Notes: a model not told the origin generated them from the sequence alone. 64,000 nucleotides of DNA from Chamaecyparis obtusa (GCA_027943335.1 BSBK01001161.1:446501-510500); one strand, 5' to 3'; shown: positions 1 through 13,330, counted from the first letter of the stretch. Numbers and translations: made by a program.

Positions 1-155
1 TGTGAGATTGATTTGGGATCACATGCAATCAAAGAATGAAATTGAAATGTGAGATCGATCTGGGATCACAAAACTACTCATATGCGTGTTCGATAGATGG
101 GAACACATCAAGACAAGCATAAGCAAAAGATGACAAAGATAAGCTGAAAGATAAG

Positions 156-270
156 ACCAACACCGTTGTTGTTAAGTGATAATCAAGTCTAAAAATAAGA
201 GATAAAATTCAAAGACAAAACCAACACCATTGCTGTTAAGTGATAGTCAAGTCTAAAAATAAAAATCTCA
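156..270. repeat. Two-copy 64-bp tandem repeat
   Basis: Two adjacent copies begin with ACCAACACC at 156 and 220 and share the following TTAAGTGATA and AAGTCTAAAAATA blocks. The repeat lies in the 3' untranslated part of the old Tat element, between the antisense gene and the polypurine tract. Confidence 0.6.
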
Positions 271-639
271 AGCTGAGCTAAATGATAAGCTAAATCAAAG
301 ATTGAAGCTGACAAGTACTACCTCCTCAAAATTGAAATTGAAATCAGGTAGAGGAGAACAAAAAATTGATAAATTTGATCGAAGCACTAGAAATCATGAT
401 CGAAGATGATAGGATAACCATTAAGTAGTGAAGATATGCCCCAGTTTGACCAGGTTTGACTGGGAAAGATATAGCATAAAGATGAAGTCAAACCTTAGAG
501 AGATGAAGTGAATGAAGATGAATGAAAGACTAGAAGGTTGAAAGAGATGGGGATTAAGAAATGAAGGTGCCCCAGTGAAGATCGAAGGATCAGGCCTCAA
601 ATGGTTAGCCAACTGCGCAGAAGAAGGAGAAAAATTTAA

Positions 640-860
640 AATGCAATTTTGACTATAAAGATTAACTCAAATTTTGATTTTCAGTCTGAAAATGGATCCA
701 GGACGTCAAAATTAGCTAGGGGTGCAATTTTCACACAATTCTGAGGTGTTTTGAAAATTAGGTCAAAAAGTCAAAATGCTATATAAGGAGTAAAAAGGTC
801 ATTTTCAAAATCATTTGTCTTTTAGCGATTTGAGAATCTTAAGAGCTTAGAGAGAAAAAA
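640..860 (+). promoter_or_regulatory. Candidate promoter of the antisense PMD gene
   Basis: This A+T-rich stretch precedes the ATG at 861 of the antisense PMD gene remnant. A TATA-like TATATAAGG starts at about 779, 80 bp before the ATG, a plausible plant TATA-to-ATG distance. The placement is inference from position and motif only. Confidence 0.35.
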
Positions 861-3125
861 ATGGCGCAGCAAGCAGCAGTCTTAGCTCACATGCATCAAT
901 TTGAGCATGGTCGGTTGCACAATCGGCCTCCACAATATGTTGCCCCGGTATGTTTTCAGAAAAACTTGCCCTTTTTGAGTCATTATGAGCATTTAATCCA
1001 TTAAAAAATATGTTTTTAATAATTTTTAAAATTGCAAGTATCGCACCCTTTGAGGGAAAATGTCGTGCAATACTTCATGGGTCCACATAGTATCGCACCA
1101 GCATTAAGTCCAGTATCGCACGATACCAGACAAAATGTCGTGGACACTAGGTGAAGTATCGCACATCAAGATACTATCGCACTGTTATAGGAAGACGTAT
1201 CGTACGATACTTTATCAAAAAATAGTATCACCCAGTTGAAAAATTTGACATGTTTTAGTGTTTTTGAGAAAAAAGAATGACATGGATCTAGACAATGCTT
1301 GCTTTTTAAGATACATTGTACTGATTTTATACATCCATCATGATATGTTCTGACTTCTGGTTTTGGATTGGTGATTTGTAGGAGTTCCTTCTGGCACTGT
1401 TGATCAGAGCATTGAAGGTTATAGGGCTATGATATGTCTAAGATCTGGATGATCTAGGTCGGGCAGACTTGAGGGCGATGGGCTTTGGCTACTTGCTAAA
1501 GTTTCCCTATATTAGATTTGATCATGGGTTGTTGACTATGCTAGCTGAGAGATGGCATAGTGAGCACAACACCTTCCATCTACCTACTGGAGAGGCATCG
1601 ATCATGTTGGAGGATGTCTATTAGATTCTCTGAGTGCCTAGCCATGGTGATCCTATAAGTATAATCATGTTGATAGATAGTCATAGATGTAAAGTTTCCA
1701 TATAATAGAAACTGACATGATTATTTGTTGGCACAGGTATATTATGACCATGATCCTACTGAGGGATGGCAGGCCATCTAGGCCATGTTCTAGGATGTCA
1801 CCATCATAGATAGGCACATCAGCTAGGACCGATTGATGAGGGACTTTGGCAGGGACTTTTGAGTGTCATGTATTGTTTCTTCCATTATTGCACAAGCCCT
1901 TATCACTGACAGGAGTCAAAATGGTTTTTCACTGGGGTGGGGTAGATTGTTAGTGGATCTGGTAGCACATCCATGATGGATGGCATGGGGCCTGATGATC
2001 CTAGAAGATATGTATCATGAGCTACATGAGATCATCTATCATGACAGCAGGACATAGACATGCGGTGCTATTATAGCACAGGTGTGGGGATGGGAGCACA
2101 TCATTATGGTGCTCCCCCGAGTATAGCCGAGGGAGAAGAGACATCCCTTTATCTATAGATATGTAGGATTCTTATCACAACCTCATAGTAGGGATGTGAT
2201 ATATTATAGGAGGATACTGGATGAGCTGACTTCATTCCAGTGGAGGCCATACAAGGTTGTGGAGGTATGGGGAGATGCAGAGGAGGAGCTGAGTTACATG
2301 CTATGCAGCCAGCCATTAGTAGGCTGACACCCAGACATTATGGAGAGGTTTTTTATCACTCGGGTATGGTAGTAGTTTTGGCGGTAGCAGAGAGTGTCGA
2401 CAGAGACCACTACATATGCTTGGGCTAGGGATGAGGAGGGTCAAGGATGGTTGGTGATGCTAGATTACCAGTAGGCAATATAGGATACAACTATGATCTA
2501 GAAAGAGCCTTGGGACTACCTCTCAGACATGGCAGATGTAGGGGCTGATGCAGCCTATAGAGCAGAGTGGCGGAGGGTTCCATTCCCTTGATTCATAGTT
2601 CCTGATATACAGCCAACAACTCAAGGGGATGATGATGATGATGAGGATGGAGGAGATGGTGGAGGGAGAGGGAGAGTTAGAGAGATTGGATAGAGCCCTT
2701 GAGGAGGTTGTTGAAAATGGCCATGGGGACATATTTTAGCTGATGCGGAGGAGGATATGGCGAGGATACTAGCTCACCAGGTTAGGCAGGATTAGCCTAC
2801 AGGAGGAGAGGACCTGAGAGCCAGGATCCAGGCTCTAGAGATGGAGATGTAGTAGTTACGCATCACCATAGTAGTTAGAGAGCAGCAACTGGTAGATATC
2901 AAGGCAAAGATAGAGATATGGGACAAAGCCATACAGGTGGCCACCGTAGAGAGTCGGAGAGAGGCAGTGCAAGCTGCATACTATCATGAGCTCTACATTC
3001 AGGCTATACTAGAGGGTCATAGGGCTCTGCTATACTCCATGATAGCTAGAAGATTAGATATGATACCGAATGTAGCACCACCTCCTTGTCCACCAGCCCC
3101 ACATGATGGTGCTAGCCAGAGCTAG
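861..3125 (+). pseudogene. Plant mobile domain (PMD, MAIN/MAIL1-like) gene remnant, antisense inside the old Tat element
   Basis: Exon 1 (861-947) starts with ATG and gives 29 codons. A donor GTATG follows at 948 and an acceptor at 1380-1381 restores phase 0. Exon 2 from 1382 reads through a recognisable PMD core: AERWHSEHNTFHLPTGE near 1540-1600, then LEDV and VPSHGDPI, matching the family pattern of ERW, ETHTFHLP.GE, TLEDV and GLP. About 1950-2250 continues with the AWG...LY.EL and WGWEHI blocks and a YRRILDELTSFQWRPY block. A second intron may lie at about 1658-1737. The tail has an acidic low-complexity stretch and a coiled-coil-like end that stops at 3123. Several in-frame stops and frame changes make it a pseudogene. 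PMD proteins in plants act in silencing and genome stability, and PMD ORFs are known inside transposons. Here it lies opposite to the pol strand, between pol and the 3' LTR. Confidence 0.75.
1030..1230. repeat. Degenerate TATCGCAC/GTGCGATA array inside the PMD intron
   Basis: About eight copies of TATCGCAC or its relatives, some as palindromes such as TATCGCACGATA and TATCGTACGATA, lie 20-40 bp apart within the intron at 948-1381. The same motif occurs in the leader of the same element (13140-13330 and 14715-14930). Confidence 0.6.
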
Positions 3126-4480
3126 GATTAGGATCTTAGGCTTAGGTTTTTAGATGTTTTACACATATCATGAGACTTTGATCTAGATTTTGGGATCTTA
3201 TTTTGTATATTGTACTATGACATTCATATATATATATGATATTACTAGATTTTTGATGTATATGTGTTATTTGTCTCACTTGTGATGGATGTTTCAGTTT
3301 TAATATTGTCCTATCATATTGCTCAAAATGTATGTTTATATGCTCATGTATGATCTTTGTCATAGATGTATGTTTAATTCTCATGTGTATGATATAGACT
3401 TATGCTTTTGAAAATGATCTCTTTTTTATGATGATAAGATTAACCCCTTGTGATGAAAAGAATAGGATGTGATGTGAAAGATAAGGAGTGAAAGACATGA
3501 TCAAAGAAAAGGAAAGGTGAGCGTAGTTGACCGACTAGTCTGTGAAAGGTAAAAGGAGAGCTCTCTCCATATGCAAGGTGCAAAACTAAACTATCATGAA
3601 CCTACAAATGCAAGCTACTATGAAAGTGGTTGACTTTCAAGGTTACAATGCTAATAGACATCTAATAATCATCATCGAGCTTTATTGGTAGCATCATAAG
3701 ATCATATAATACACACTAGTATGACTATGGGTATATAAATATGATTTATATCAGATAGAATGTGGAGATCCCACCTAGGCACCAAAGACATGTAGGTCAA
3801 GATGACTAGTGTAGTGAGATTATGTAAATCTGATATGGCAAGATTATACTCACAACAAGACATAAGGAAAGTCAAGATGACTATAAGTATGCACTTGCAT
3901 AAATAGTTAAGGATAATACCTTGCAGATCCCAATGTCAAGTAGATCAAGCATAAATGCTAATGACAGTGAGAACCAACAAAATATACCCACAAATAGAAA
4001 AAGAAATATAACATGTTCTCATGCCCTCAATCTTCTAGCTATGCATCATCGAAAACTATCATAGGGAGAGAACATTCATCAAAGAAAACATCATAGACAA
4101 CACACAAGGAAAACAAAGTCAAACAAGTCTCAGTGAGTCAAGTGTTTAAGTGCGTGTGTGTAGGTCATAGAATCAATCTTTGAGTATCACATCTACTAGT
4201 GGGAATATCATATCATGGTAGACTATAGGGTAGGATATCTGATAAGTTTTGAGAAACACTTGACGCTAGGGTAGTGTTGAAAAACACTATTTGGGTGGTG
4301 TTCAGAAACACTATTTGCAAGATGTCCTAAAGACCAACGCATCCTAGAGACCAAAGCTGACAAAGTGATGCCCCCTAGACAAAGACAAAGACTAATTCCA
4401 ACCAAGGCAACAAGGTCAAGGCATGATGGAGAAAGGCTAAGTGTCGAGGATGCATGCTGAGAAACAAAGGTGCAAAGGCC
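3126..4480 (-). other. Non-coding 3' region of the old Tat element
   Basis: No credible ORF is present. From about 3600 to 4480 the reverse complement matches 42240-43150 of the young Tat element, with blocks such as GACACTTAGCC, CATCATGCCTTG and GATGCATAGCTAGA. It includes three small hairpins at 4245-4312. From 3126 to about 3600 I see only A+T-rich sequence specific to this copy. Confidence 0.6.
4245..4312 (-). other. Three small GTGTT...AACAC hairpins, old Tat copy
   Basis: On the plus strand, 4245-4260 pairs AGTTTT with AACACT (one mismatch), 4273-4288 pairs AGTGTT with AACACT around GAAA, and 4297-4312 pairs GGTGTT with AACACT around CAGA. The young Tat element has the matching trio at 42406-42476. 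Confidence 0.5.
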
Positions 4481-4516
4481 TCAAGTAGCACCTGTTTCCA
4501 TGTTTTCACCACTTGG
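4481..4516 (-). other. Two-stem hairpin, distal copy, old Tat element
   Basis: Read on the minus strand, outer arms CAAGTGG and CTACTTG are intact, the 5' internal loop TGAAAA is intact, and the apical loop is GAAA. The inner arm is damaged (CATG opposite CAGG) and the 3' internal loop is TG where other copies have CG, as expected from CpG decay. It is the counterpart of 42200-42233. Confidence 0.6.
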
Positions 4517-4550
4517 AGATTTTTTGGATTTTTTCAATTTTTTTGTATTT

Positions 4551-4591
4551 TTGCTACCAAGGCGCCTGTTTCCAGGTTTTCACCAAGGCAC
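4551..4591 (-). other. Two-stem hairpin, proximal copy, old Tat element
   Basis: On the minus strand, inner arms CCTG and CAGG enclose a GAAA tetraloop, preceded by TGAAAA and followed by CG. The outer arms are CCTTGG and CCTTGG, paired only at their GG/CC ends. It lies about 165 bp past the gag-pol stop, as does its counterpart at 42083-42118. Confidence 0.65.
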
Positions 4592-4755
4592 TTTTTCTAT
4601 TTTTTTGAATTTTTTGCATATTTTTATTTTTTTGTATTTTTTTAGGACTTTTTATGCTTTTTAGGATATTTTCAACATCATATATGAATTTTTTTTTGGA
4701 ATTTTTTCAAGATCAATAAGGTATATACAAAGGATGCCCCTAAACAGAATAGGCA

Positions 4756-7700
4756 TCATGAATAGAACTTCTTTAGGTGCAACACATTGATAGGATCAGG
4801 GAGCTACTCTCCCTTTTCATCAGATAGTAAGTAAGCACCTATACCAAAAGCAACAATAATAATGTATGGTCCAAGCCAATTAGGTTCAAACTTCCCTTTT
4901 TGTTCTCTATGATGTTGGTTCTTAGGGTTTTCTCACAAGACAAGATCCCCTACTTGAAATTCTCTAGGGAGAACCTTCTTGTTGAATGCTTTGGACATAC
5001 ACTTTTGGTAAACTCTCATGTGATCAAAAGAAGCCTTACACTTTTCATCTAGAAGTTCCAGTTCTTGAAGTCTCATGGCATGATAGTCTTCATCTATCAC
5101 TAAACCTTTGAGAGAGACTCTAAATAAAGGGATCTCTGCCTCTAGAGGTAACACTACTTTAGCACCATAACTGAGGGGAAAAGGTGTAGGCCCTATTGGA
5201 GTATGAATACTTGTTCTATAGGCCCACAAGGCTAGATTTATCTATAGATGCCAATCTCTACCATTCTTGTGAACTATTCTATGGAGGATTTTGAGAATGG
5301 TCTTATTTGAAGCCTTTGCTTGTCCATTTCCTTACGAGAAGTAAATGGAGGACCAATGCTATTTTATCTTGAATTTCTTGCAGAGATGTTTAAGGTCCTT
5401 GTTTTTAAACTAACCTCCATTGTCAATGATTATCACAAAAGGCACTCCATACTGACAGATGATATTATTCAAAATAAAAAAGAAACTATCTTGCCTGATG
5501 AAACAGAAAGTGGGACAGCTTGTACCCATTTGGTAAAGTAATCAGTAGTAGTAATAATGAATTTGTGTCAACCTGATGAGTTGGGGTGAACCTGGCCAAC
5601 AAGGTCAAAGGCCCAGTGCTAAAATGGCCAATGAGAAATAGAAGGAATAAGCTCCCTACCTAAAGCATGTATCAAGTTTCCATGTTTCTGACACTTTTCA
5701 CAAGATTTGGCAAAAGCTACTGCATCTATCTGCATGGTAGGCCAATAGTACCCTAGCCTAAGCAACCATCAGGCTATGGCAAGACCATTAGAATGTCATC
5801 CACAAATGCCCTTGTGAATGTCAACTAATGCTTGGTTGGACTCATCCTTCTCTAAACACCTAAGAAGTGTCCCCTCTAAACCCCTCCTATATAGATCACC
5901 AGAGATAAGGGTGTGGTGAGAGGCATTTCAGATTAGGTTTTTTTGTTCAAAATGATTGAAGGTTTCGAGAATGATACCATCATGGAGATATGAATAAATG
6001 GCACCATAGTGAGATGACTCATGGCCAATAAGGGTGAAAACAACTTGGCTTTCTTGGGAGTCATAGATAGGATAGCATAGCTCTTCCACCAGGAATTCAA
6101 ATATGGACTTATGTTGTTCTAGCTGAAGAAGTGAAGCTAATGTAGCCATAGCATTAGCTACTTTATTATCTACTCTAGGGATTTGTTAAAATGTAACAAA
6201 GGTTAAGTATCATTGCAATGAATCAACCATTTTCTTATAGGGTACCAGTTTTTCATCTTTGGCTTGGTATTCTTCATTAACTTGGTTGACTATCAATTCT
6301 GAATTCCCATAAATGTCCAGCTCTGTGATTCCCCATTCTATAGCCATTTTTAGTCCATTTATTAAGGCCTCATACTCAGTAATGTTATTTGTGCATGGGA
6401 ACAATAGTTTGTAGGACTTAGGAATTGTGTACCCATGATGTGAAACAAACAACACTCTTGCACCTAAACCATTTTGCATGAAAGAACCATCAAAAAACAT
6501 CTTCCATGTTCTTGCAGTCATGTATACTATGTGCTCATTTGGAAATTCAACTTGAATTGGTGCTTTATCTCTAATTGGAAAATCAGCCAATTGGTCTGCA
6601 ATGGCTTGTCCTTTCATAGCCTTACGCTCAACATATTCTATGTCAAATTTTGAAAGAATCATCATCCATTTAGCAAGCCTACCTATGAGAGCAGCCTTAC
6701 CAAGCAAGTATTTTAGAGGATCAATTTTTACAATGAGGTGTATTGTATGCGCTAGCATGTAATGTCACAACTTTTGGGAAGCAAACACCACCGCTAGGCA
6801 AGATTTTTCAATACTAGTGTAGTTGACCTTATATGACACAAGAGTACGACTGATATAATATATGGCTCTTTCTTTTCCAGTATCATCAAGTTGGGCCAAT
6901 AATTCCCCCAGAGAAGATTTTATTGTTGAGACATATAATATAAGTGGTTTTCCTGGGATAGGAGGCATTAAGATTGGAGGATTAGCCAAGTATTGTTTGA
7001 TTTGATCCATGCTTTACTGACATTCCTCATTCTAGACACATTTAACCACTTTATGAAAAGTCTTATTAAAGGGTTGAGCTCTATCAGCCAGTTGTGAAAT
7101 AAAACTCCTTATAGACTGAAGGCATCCTTGAAGACTCCTCATTTGACTAATGTTTGTGGGAGGCGGCATATACATTATTGCTTGAACTTTTTCTAGGTCC
7201 ACCTCTATTCCTTTAGCCAAAATCATAAATCCTAAGATTTTTCCAGAGGTAACTCCAAATGTACACTTTTTGGGATTTAATCTAAGTTGAAACTATTCCA
7301 TATGATCTAGAATTACTTCCAAATCGGCGAGGTGTGTATCCCTTTTCTTGGATTTTGCCAAGGTTTCATCCACATAGTCTTCCATATTCTTATGCATCAT
7401 GTCATGGAAGATAGTAGTCATAGATCTTTGATATGTAGCTCCGGCATTTTTTAATCCAAATGGCATGGCGTTCCAGCAATAGGTTCCCCATGCACAAGTG
7501 AATGTAGTTTTATCTTAGTCTTAAGGAGCTATTTTGATTTGATTATACCTAGAAAAGCCATCCATCAAAGAATAGATCTCATAGCTCGCGGTCATGTCCA
7601 CTATCATGTCTATGTTTGGAAGTGGAAAATCATCCTTTGGACATGCTTTCTTAAGATCTCTAAAGTCTATGCAAACATGAATGGACTTGTCATGTTTTGA

Positions 7701-10700
7701 AACTGGTACAATATTGGATATCCATTCAGCATAATCAATGGCTCTTATAAATCCTGCACTGAGGAGTTTCTCTAATTTGGCTTTGACAAGGAGAGCTATG
7801 TGAGGATGCATTTTCCTGAATTTTTGTTTTACCAATTTGATACCTAGAGCTATAGACAAGTGATGCATAATGAGACTAGTGTCCAATCCTGGCATGTCTA
7901 AATAAGTCCAAGCAAAGTTAATTTTCTTTCTTTGTAGGAACTCGGTATATGCCTCTTTTTCTTGTGTTGATAGAGACTGAGCTAAATGCACAATTTGTGG
8001 AGCCTCTAGTGTATTCATATTAACTGGTTGTGTAGGCTCAAAAAGTACTGAAGACCTATCCTAAAAATAGCTTGGAAGATGATCAAGTACCTCATCCTTA
8101 GGTGCCTCAAAGAGGTTTTCACCCTCAGATACGTCCTTTATTTTTACTTTTTTAGGTTCTAACATAGTCACATAGTGGTTTTTACCATCAGAACTCATAT
8201 TATTTTCTTCTTTTCTTTTCATTTTGTGACTAAGGTACTTGATATCTAGTTTTGTCATACTTGTAGTTGGTTCACTGGTGGAAGAGACTATAGGTTCAAG
8301 GGCATTTAGGTAGCATGCTATTTCATAGTCATTTTGAAAAGTTAGGAGCTAAAGCTATTGATAGCACTGAGACCAATCAATTAAGTGAGGATTGGCAAGG
8401 GGTAGGTCAATGACTAGTTCAATATTGTGTATGCGAATGGTATCATCTCTGGTGATTGCAGAGTTAGGATCTGTCAAGTATCCCTCTAAGGTATCCAAAT
8501 CAGGACTTATCCTACTAAGCGAAGCATCGTCCACTAACGTGACTCGCGGATTCCAATCTTCTAATCCTACACTAGACTAGTTAGCTACCTCAGATTGGGA
8601 ACTATATGTATGGACAATAGCAATGTCCATGTCAACTGTAGAACAATTAGAAAGAGTCTCCCACTCATACTCATGTGAGTCTATACCTGAATCCTGGCTG
8701 GGATGCTTACACCAACCATATTTTTTAGGCCTTAAGGTAGAAGCCTTGATGTCACCAAGGGTAACACCCTCTCGAATGCCATTTTTGTATTGAATAGGAT
8801 CCTCAATATGATCTTCGATAGTGGATTGTTCTTCTTCTAGGTTTGAAATTTTGGATTGTCAATTACAGTATTTAAATCTCCCCAAAGGAGATTGGTGGAA
8901 GGGACCAAATCTTCACACCTATTTTGTTGATTTTGAAAATTGGGTACGTATTCATCATCACTATCCATCGTAGCTAGGATAGGGGTAACTTTCTTGTTCT
9001 GACTTTCAAAACCTAGGCCAACTGTTATCTTAGATCTGCATCCAAAAAGAGCATGATTGAGTGGTTCAGCCTTAGCATCTAATCTGTGACTAAGAGGACC
9101 ATGACCTAGGTAGCCCATATTTTTTACCAAAGTATATCCTCTCCCATAAGCCTTAGGAGGTGGGGAGAAATTTTCATTGTGCCTATATTTTTCCTCTTTG
9201 TAAATCCAATCTCTAATAGCTAGCTCCTCTTTCTCATCCTATATGGGCACTGAGGACTGTACAAACATATCAAATAGAGTCATTGCAGAAGAGGAGGGAT
9301 GCATCTCTTGTGAAGGTTTACCATAGGACCTAGGTGAGACTAGAAACTTTGTGAAGGAGTCAATGTGATAACCAACCATACCAAGGTCTATGGTTTTGAA
9401 CTTATTTTGACATTGTGCCAAAGTTGCATTAAAATTTTCTACTTCCTAATTAAGAGGAACATGGGTCCCTGCTGAAATTGCATTAACAGATAATGTGCTA
9501 TCCTCAGGTATACAAACTTCTACTCTATTATAGGGGAACTTGACACATTGGTGGTAGGTGGATGACACCACTTGCATGTCATGGATCGATGGTCTACCAA
9601 GCAGAATATTATAGGCTAAAGGACCAGCATCAATAATTTGGAACAAAATGTCCTTTTTAACGGGGCCAATCCTAACAGGAAGGACGGCCAAGCCTTTGGA
9701 GCTTCTCTCTGCCTCATCATAGGCTTTGATGGTTATTTTCTTGTGAGTATCAATAACTTTCTCTGAGTAACCTAGTATTTTCAACAAACTCAAGGAACAA
9801 ATATTGAGTCTAGCACCCCCATCAATCAACACATGCTTGACATGGGTCTTGTGAATCATGACTTCAATATGAAGGGAAAGATTGTGCAGATGGCTCAAGG
9901 CTTTGTCATCTTCTTCTTAGAATGTGAGGTAGTGTGGCCTAGCAAGGTGGTTAACCATGTTTTGGAATTGGTCAACATCTATGTTGTTGGGGACATTGGC
10001 TGTATGGAAGGCATCTTCAAGGACACACTTATGTCATGGAGACAATTCTAGGAGCTCAAAAATTGAGATTTGAGCTGGTGTTCGTTGTAACTGATCAACA
10101 ATATTGTAGCTCATTTTAGGATCGATTTCTGACTTGGTGGTGACATTCTTGGATGTCACTTGATTTGGTTTGATAGATTGGTTGGAATTAGGACCTCGAA
10201 TGATCACAGGACCTTGAATTTGGCTTCTGGTGACAGCATTAAGAGCTTGGAATGACCTTTGAGAGTGAGGACCTCTAAGCACCACCATAGGTTCTTCATC
10301 AAATATAGGAGGAGAGTCCACATCATGACTATAGGAATCTTTATTTCACATCATGTTGACATTTTCATCCACAACTTCAAGCATATTGATAACATTCTCT
10401 GTAGACATATAGGTCTAGTTGATTGTAGCTTTGCCATATTTGGGTTTAGAGGTTTCCCCCTTATCATATTTAGGAAAAGGTTCCTTAAATGCTTTGTGAT
10501 CTGCATTGGTTTTCAATCCATGAATCTCAAGTTTCCCATTTTCAATAAGATCTTGAATGAGATGTTTAAGTTTCCAGCAGTGTTCTATGTCATGGCCAAT
10601 GCCATTATGAAATATGCAGTATGCTTTCTCATTCCACCAATATGGCTTAATGTCAGGTATGAAAAATTTTGTTGGATCTTGTGGTTATGCAAGATTGTTA

Positions 10701-12659
10701 TCAATAAGCATTTTGAAAACATCCTCATAAGAGTCCCCAAGCTTAGAGAACTGCCACTTTTTCTTTTTGGATTTGTCTTGATATCTTTGTTTATGCTCGT
10801 GTTGGTTATAGGATGTGTTAATCTTCATAGCTTGAACCACACTGGACAAATGAAGGACAGCTTGATCCTTTGGTTGGGATGAGTCAACAACTCCATCATT
10901 GACTACTTGCTTATTTTTATTCCAGTGTGAGTTCTTGCTTTTGTCCTTATGTGAGTTGTTATTATTTTGACTATTGTTGTTATTATTTTGTTTAGTCAAA
11001 TTACCTTGCTCTTTTAAGACATCCTCTATTCTACATGCGGTTTTGACCATGGTGTCAAATGAATCAAAGCCCATCTTTCGAACCTCATACCGCATCTCAA
11101 ATACTAAATTTCTCACAATGATATAAATTCTCTCATGTTCAAGAATTGTCCTAGAATACCGGGAGCACAATCATCTCCACCTTTGTTAAAATGTAACAAA
11201 GGATTCCCCTTGATTTTTTTTTAAACTACACAAATCAAGCATGGTGACTGATCTTGATAAGTTGTAGGAAAAATGTTGCATAAATTTGTGGACTAGTTCT
11301 TTAAAATTTTTGACAAGAGGGGTTATGTTGGTAAACCACTCCATAGCTTGAACTTTTAGACTTTTGGGGAATAACCTCATTAGATAGGAATCTTCATGGT
11401 GAAATTCAAAACTCATGGTATAAAACTGACGCACATGATCATGTGGGTCACCATTACCATCATATTTGTCATATTGGGGAAATTCAATTTTCCTAGGAAA
11501 ATCCTTCATGCTCACACTCATATCAAAAGGATTAGGACAAATAGAGTCAAGGTTGAAGGAAGACATTTTCTCCATCATTTTCTTGATTTTATTAATTTCT
11601 TCTTCTTATGAGGGGATCTATTTCTTGATTCTCCTATCCACATCAAAATTATAAGGAACCCTCGCACCTTTGTTAATCAAGTTCTCTAGGAACTTATCCT
11701 TATTTTGATCAAGGTACTTTTCCACATATTGTTGGAATCGTGGTTCTTGTTGCATTCTCATAAAATCTTGATCATCAAAACTTGTACTACTTTCATGTTG
11801 AGAGCCATGATGAGCTCGTTGGCAGGGTTGTCTTGAGTTCCTAGGAGATTCTTCTTCCTCTAGGACTAGGAGATCTTGAAGGAGTCCTGGACCACCTTCT
11901 ACTTCTTGGGGTTCTTGAGGGAGTAGACAGTGGTGAGTTATTTCCACTGTTGGTACCCCTATTGTTGAATTGGGAATTAAGTTGTTGAGCTAGGGGCCTA
12001 TCTTGTTCTTCTTGTGCGGCTCTTCTCTTTATGTCCAACAAGGCTCATTGTTCCTTCTCTAGAAGCCTAAATTTTTATTCTTTTATACCTTGTTCATTCA
12101 AGAAGGCTTGTTTTTCTCGCTCAATTCTTTCTAGCCTCTCACTTGTATATCTTGAGGTTGTTTGTATTGGAGAGCTTGGCCTTAAACAACTAAACAAGTT
12201 ATCTGCATTCACATGAGCATCATAAGATTGGTTGTTTTGGTCTTCATGTTGTGAATGTACATTTTGGTGAGCTTGTGCATAGTGTCTTTCATCTCATTGA
12301 TGTGCATCTAGATATCTTGAGTTAATAGGGGGTGATTTAGGTTGATTGTCATCATCAAATGACATGTTACCCCTATGTCTTTGGAAAATGTCATCAAGAG
12401 TTTGATCCATTGCTTCTCTTTGTCTCCTAGTCAAAGTGTAGCTCATGTCCATATTTGATTAAGAGGATGGTAAAGAAGTACTCAACTGACTAAGGCTGCT
12501 CCTAGGCTCAAAACAAACTTCTAAAGCATTCCTAGGAGATTGATTAAAGATGGGTTCCTTCCCCCTTTTCTTTTGACGAGTTTTGACTAAAGGTAATTGT
12601 TCAAAAACTACTTGAGGTTATTTTCCGTGACCCACTTGGTATCTTGTTGTAACTGGCAT
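4756..12659 (-). pseudogene. gag-pol polyprotein pseudogene, old Tat element
   Basis: The minus-strand start at 12659 gives M.VTTRYQV, the same opening as the young Tat polyprotein, and the stop at 4756-4758 follows the same integrase end (LKKFYS). The 7,904-nt span is close to the 7,917 nt of the young copy, so nearly all domains are present but broken by stops and frameshifts. Visible pieces: gag (11578-11186 and 11170-10685), aspartic protease with the DGG signature (about 9810), a G-patch-like segment (9130-9070), reverse transcriptase (8018-7521, then 7226-7032), RNase H (7010-6765 and 6758-6600), the second RNase H with FFDGS (about 6500) and an EYEAL block, and the integrase C-terminal part (5229-4933). 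The RT active-site region near 7380 still reads YVD after translation. It is non-functional. Confidence 0.92.
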
Positions 12660-13139
12660 GAAAGAAGAGACCCTTAATGAGAAGATAATCTTATGAATCG
12701 CTAATTGTCAAACTAGGATAGTGAAAATATTCAATCGTCCAAAAGGGAGATGATGAAATAGAAAGTTGACAAAAGGTATAAATCAACACTACCATAGTGG
12801 TGCATAACAAAAGGATTCCATTATCCTAGCACATATGGATCAGGAGGATGATTTAACCAAAATATTTTGAAATTGAATTTATATGAAGATGGATTTGGAC
12901 AAAAGAGTACTCAAACTCTCCAAGTGTGCAATCAAGAGATCTAGAGGTGAGTCTTGTCAACAAGGATGATTCCTAACTTACAAATGACAAGAAAAATCTT
13001 TGGTGAAGTCAAAGGTTACTAACTCAAGATGTCTAGACCCAAAAACCTGGGGTACAAACAAGCTTTTAGTTGCAAGGTATAAAACTTACTAAAATCTGGT
13101 CAACTAAGAGAGGGCTGAAAATTTCATAAATTAGGTAGA

Positions 13140-13330
13140 CAATAAAAAGATTCTGGGTGATAGTTTCCAGGCTAACAGGGTGACAATTTCAGACCAAGTG
13201 ATATTTCACGTTAAGCAAGGTGATATTTCTAGACAACCTGGGTGATACTTTCCAGGAAAGTGGTGCGATAGTCTTCTAGTGGTGAACTATCACATGACAT
13301 TTCTCAGTACAAGGTGTGATACTATTCCAG
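13140..13330. repeat. Degenerate GTGATA/TATCAC array, gag-proximal
   Basis: GTGATA, GGTGATATT, GGTGATACT and GTGCGATAG recur every 20-30 bp on the plus strand. Read on the minus strand these are TATCRC motifs, the same type as in the PMD intron at 1030-1230. Confidence 0.5.

Noticed and set aside
10259..10882. Plus-strand 207-codon ORF
   Set aside because: It lies antisense to the old Tat gag-pol and has the residue bias expected of a complement frame; the minus strand is the coding one.
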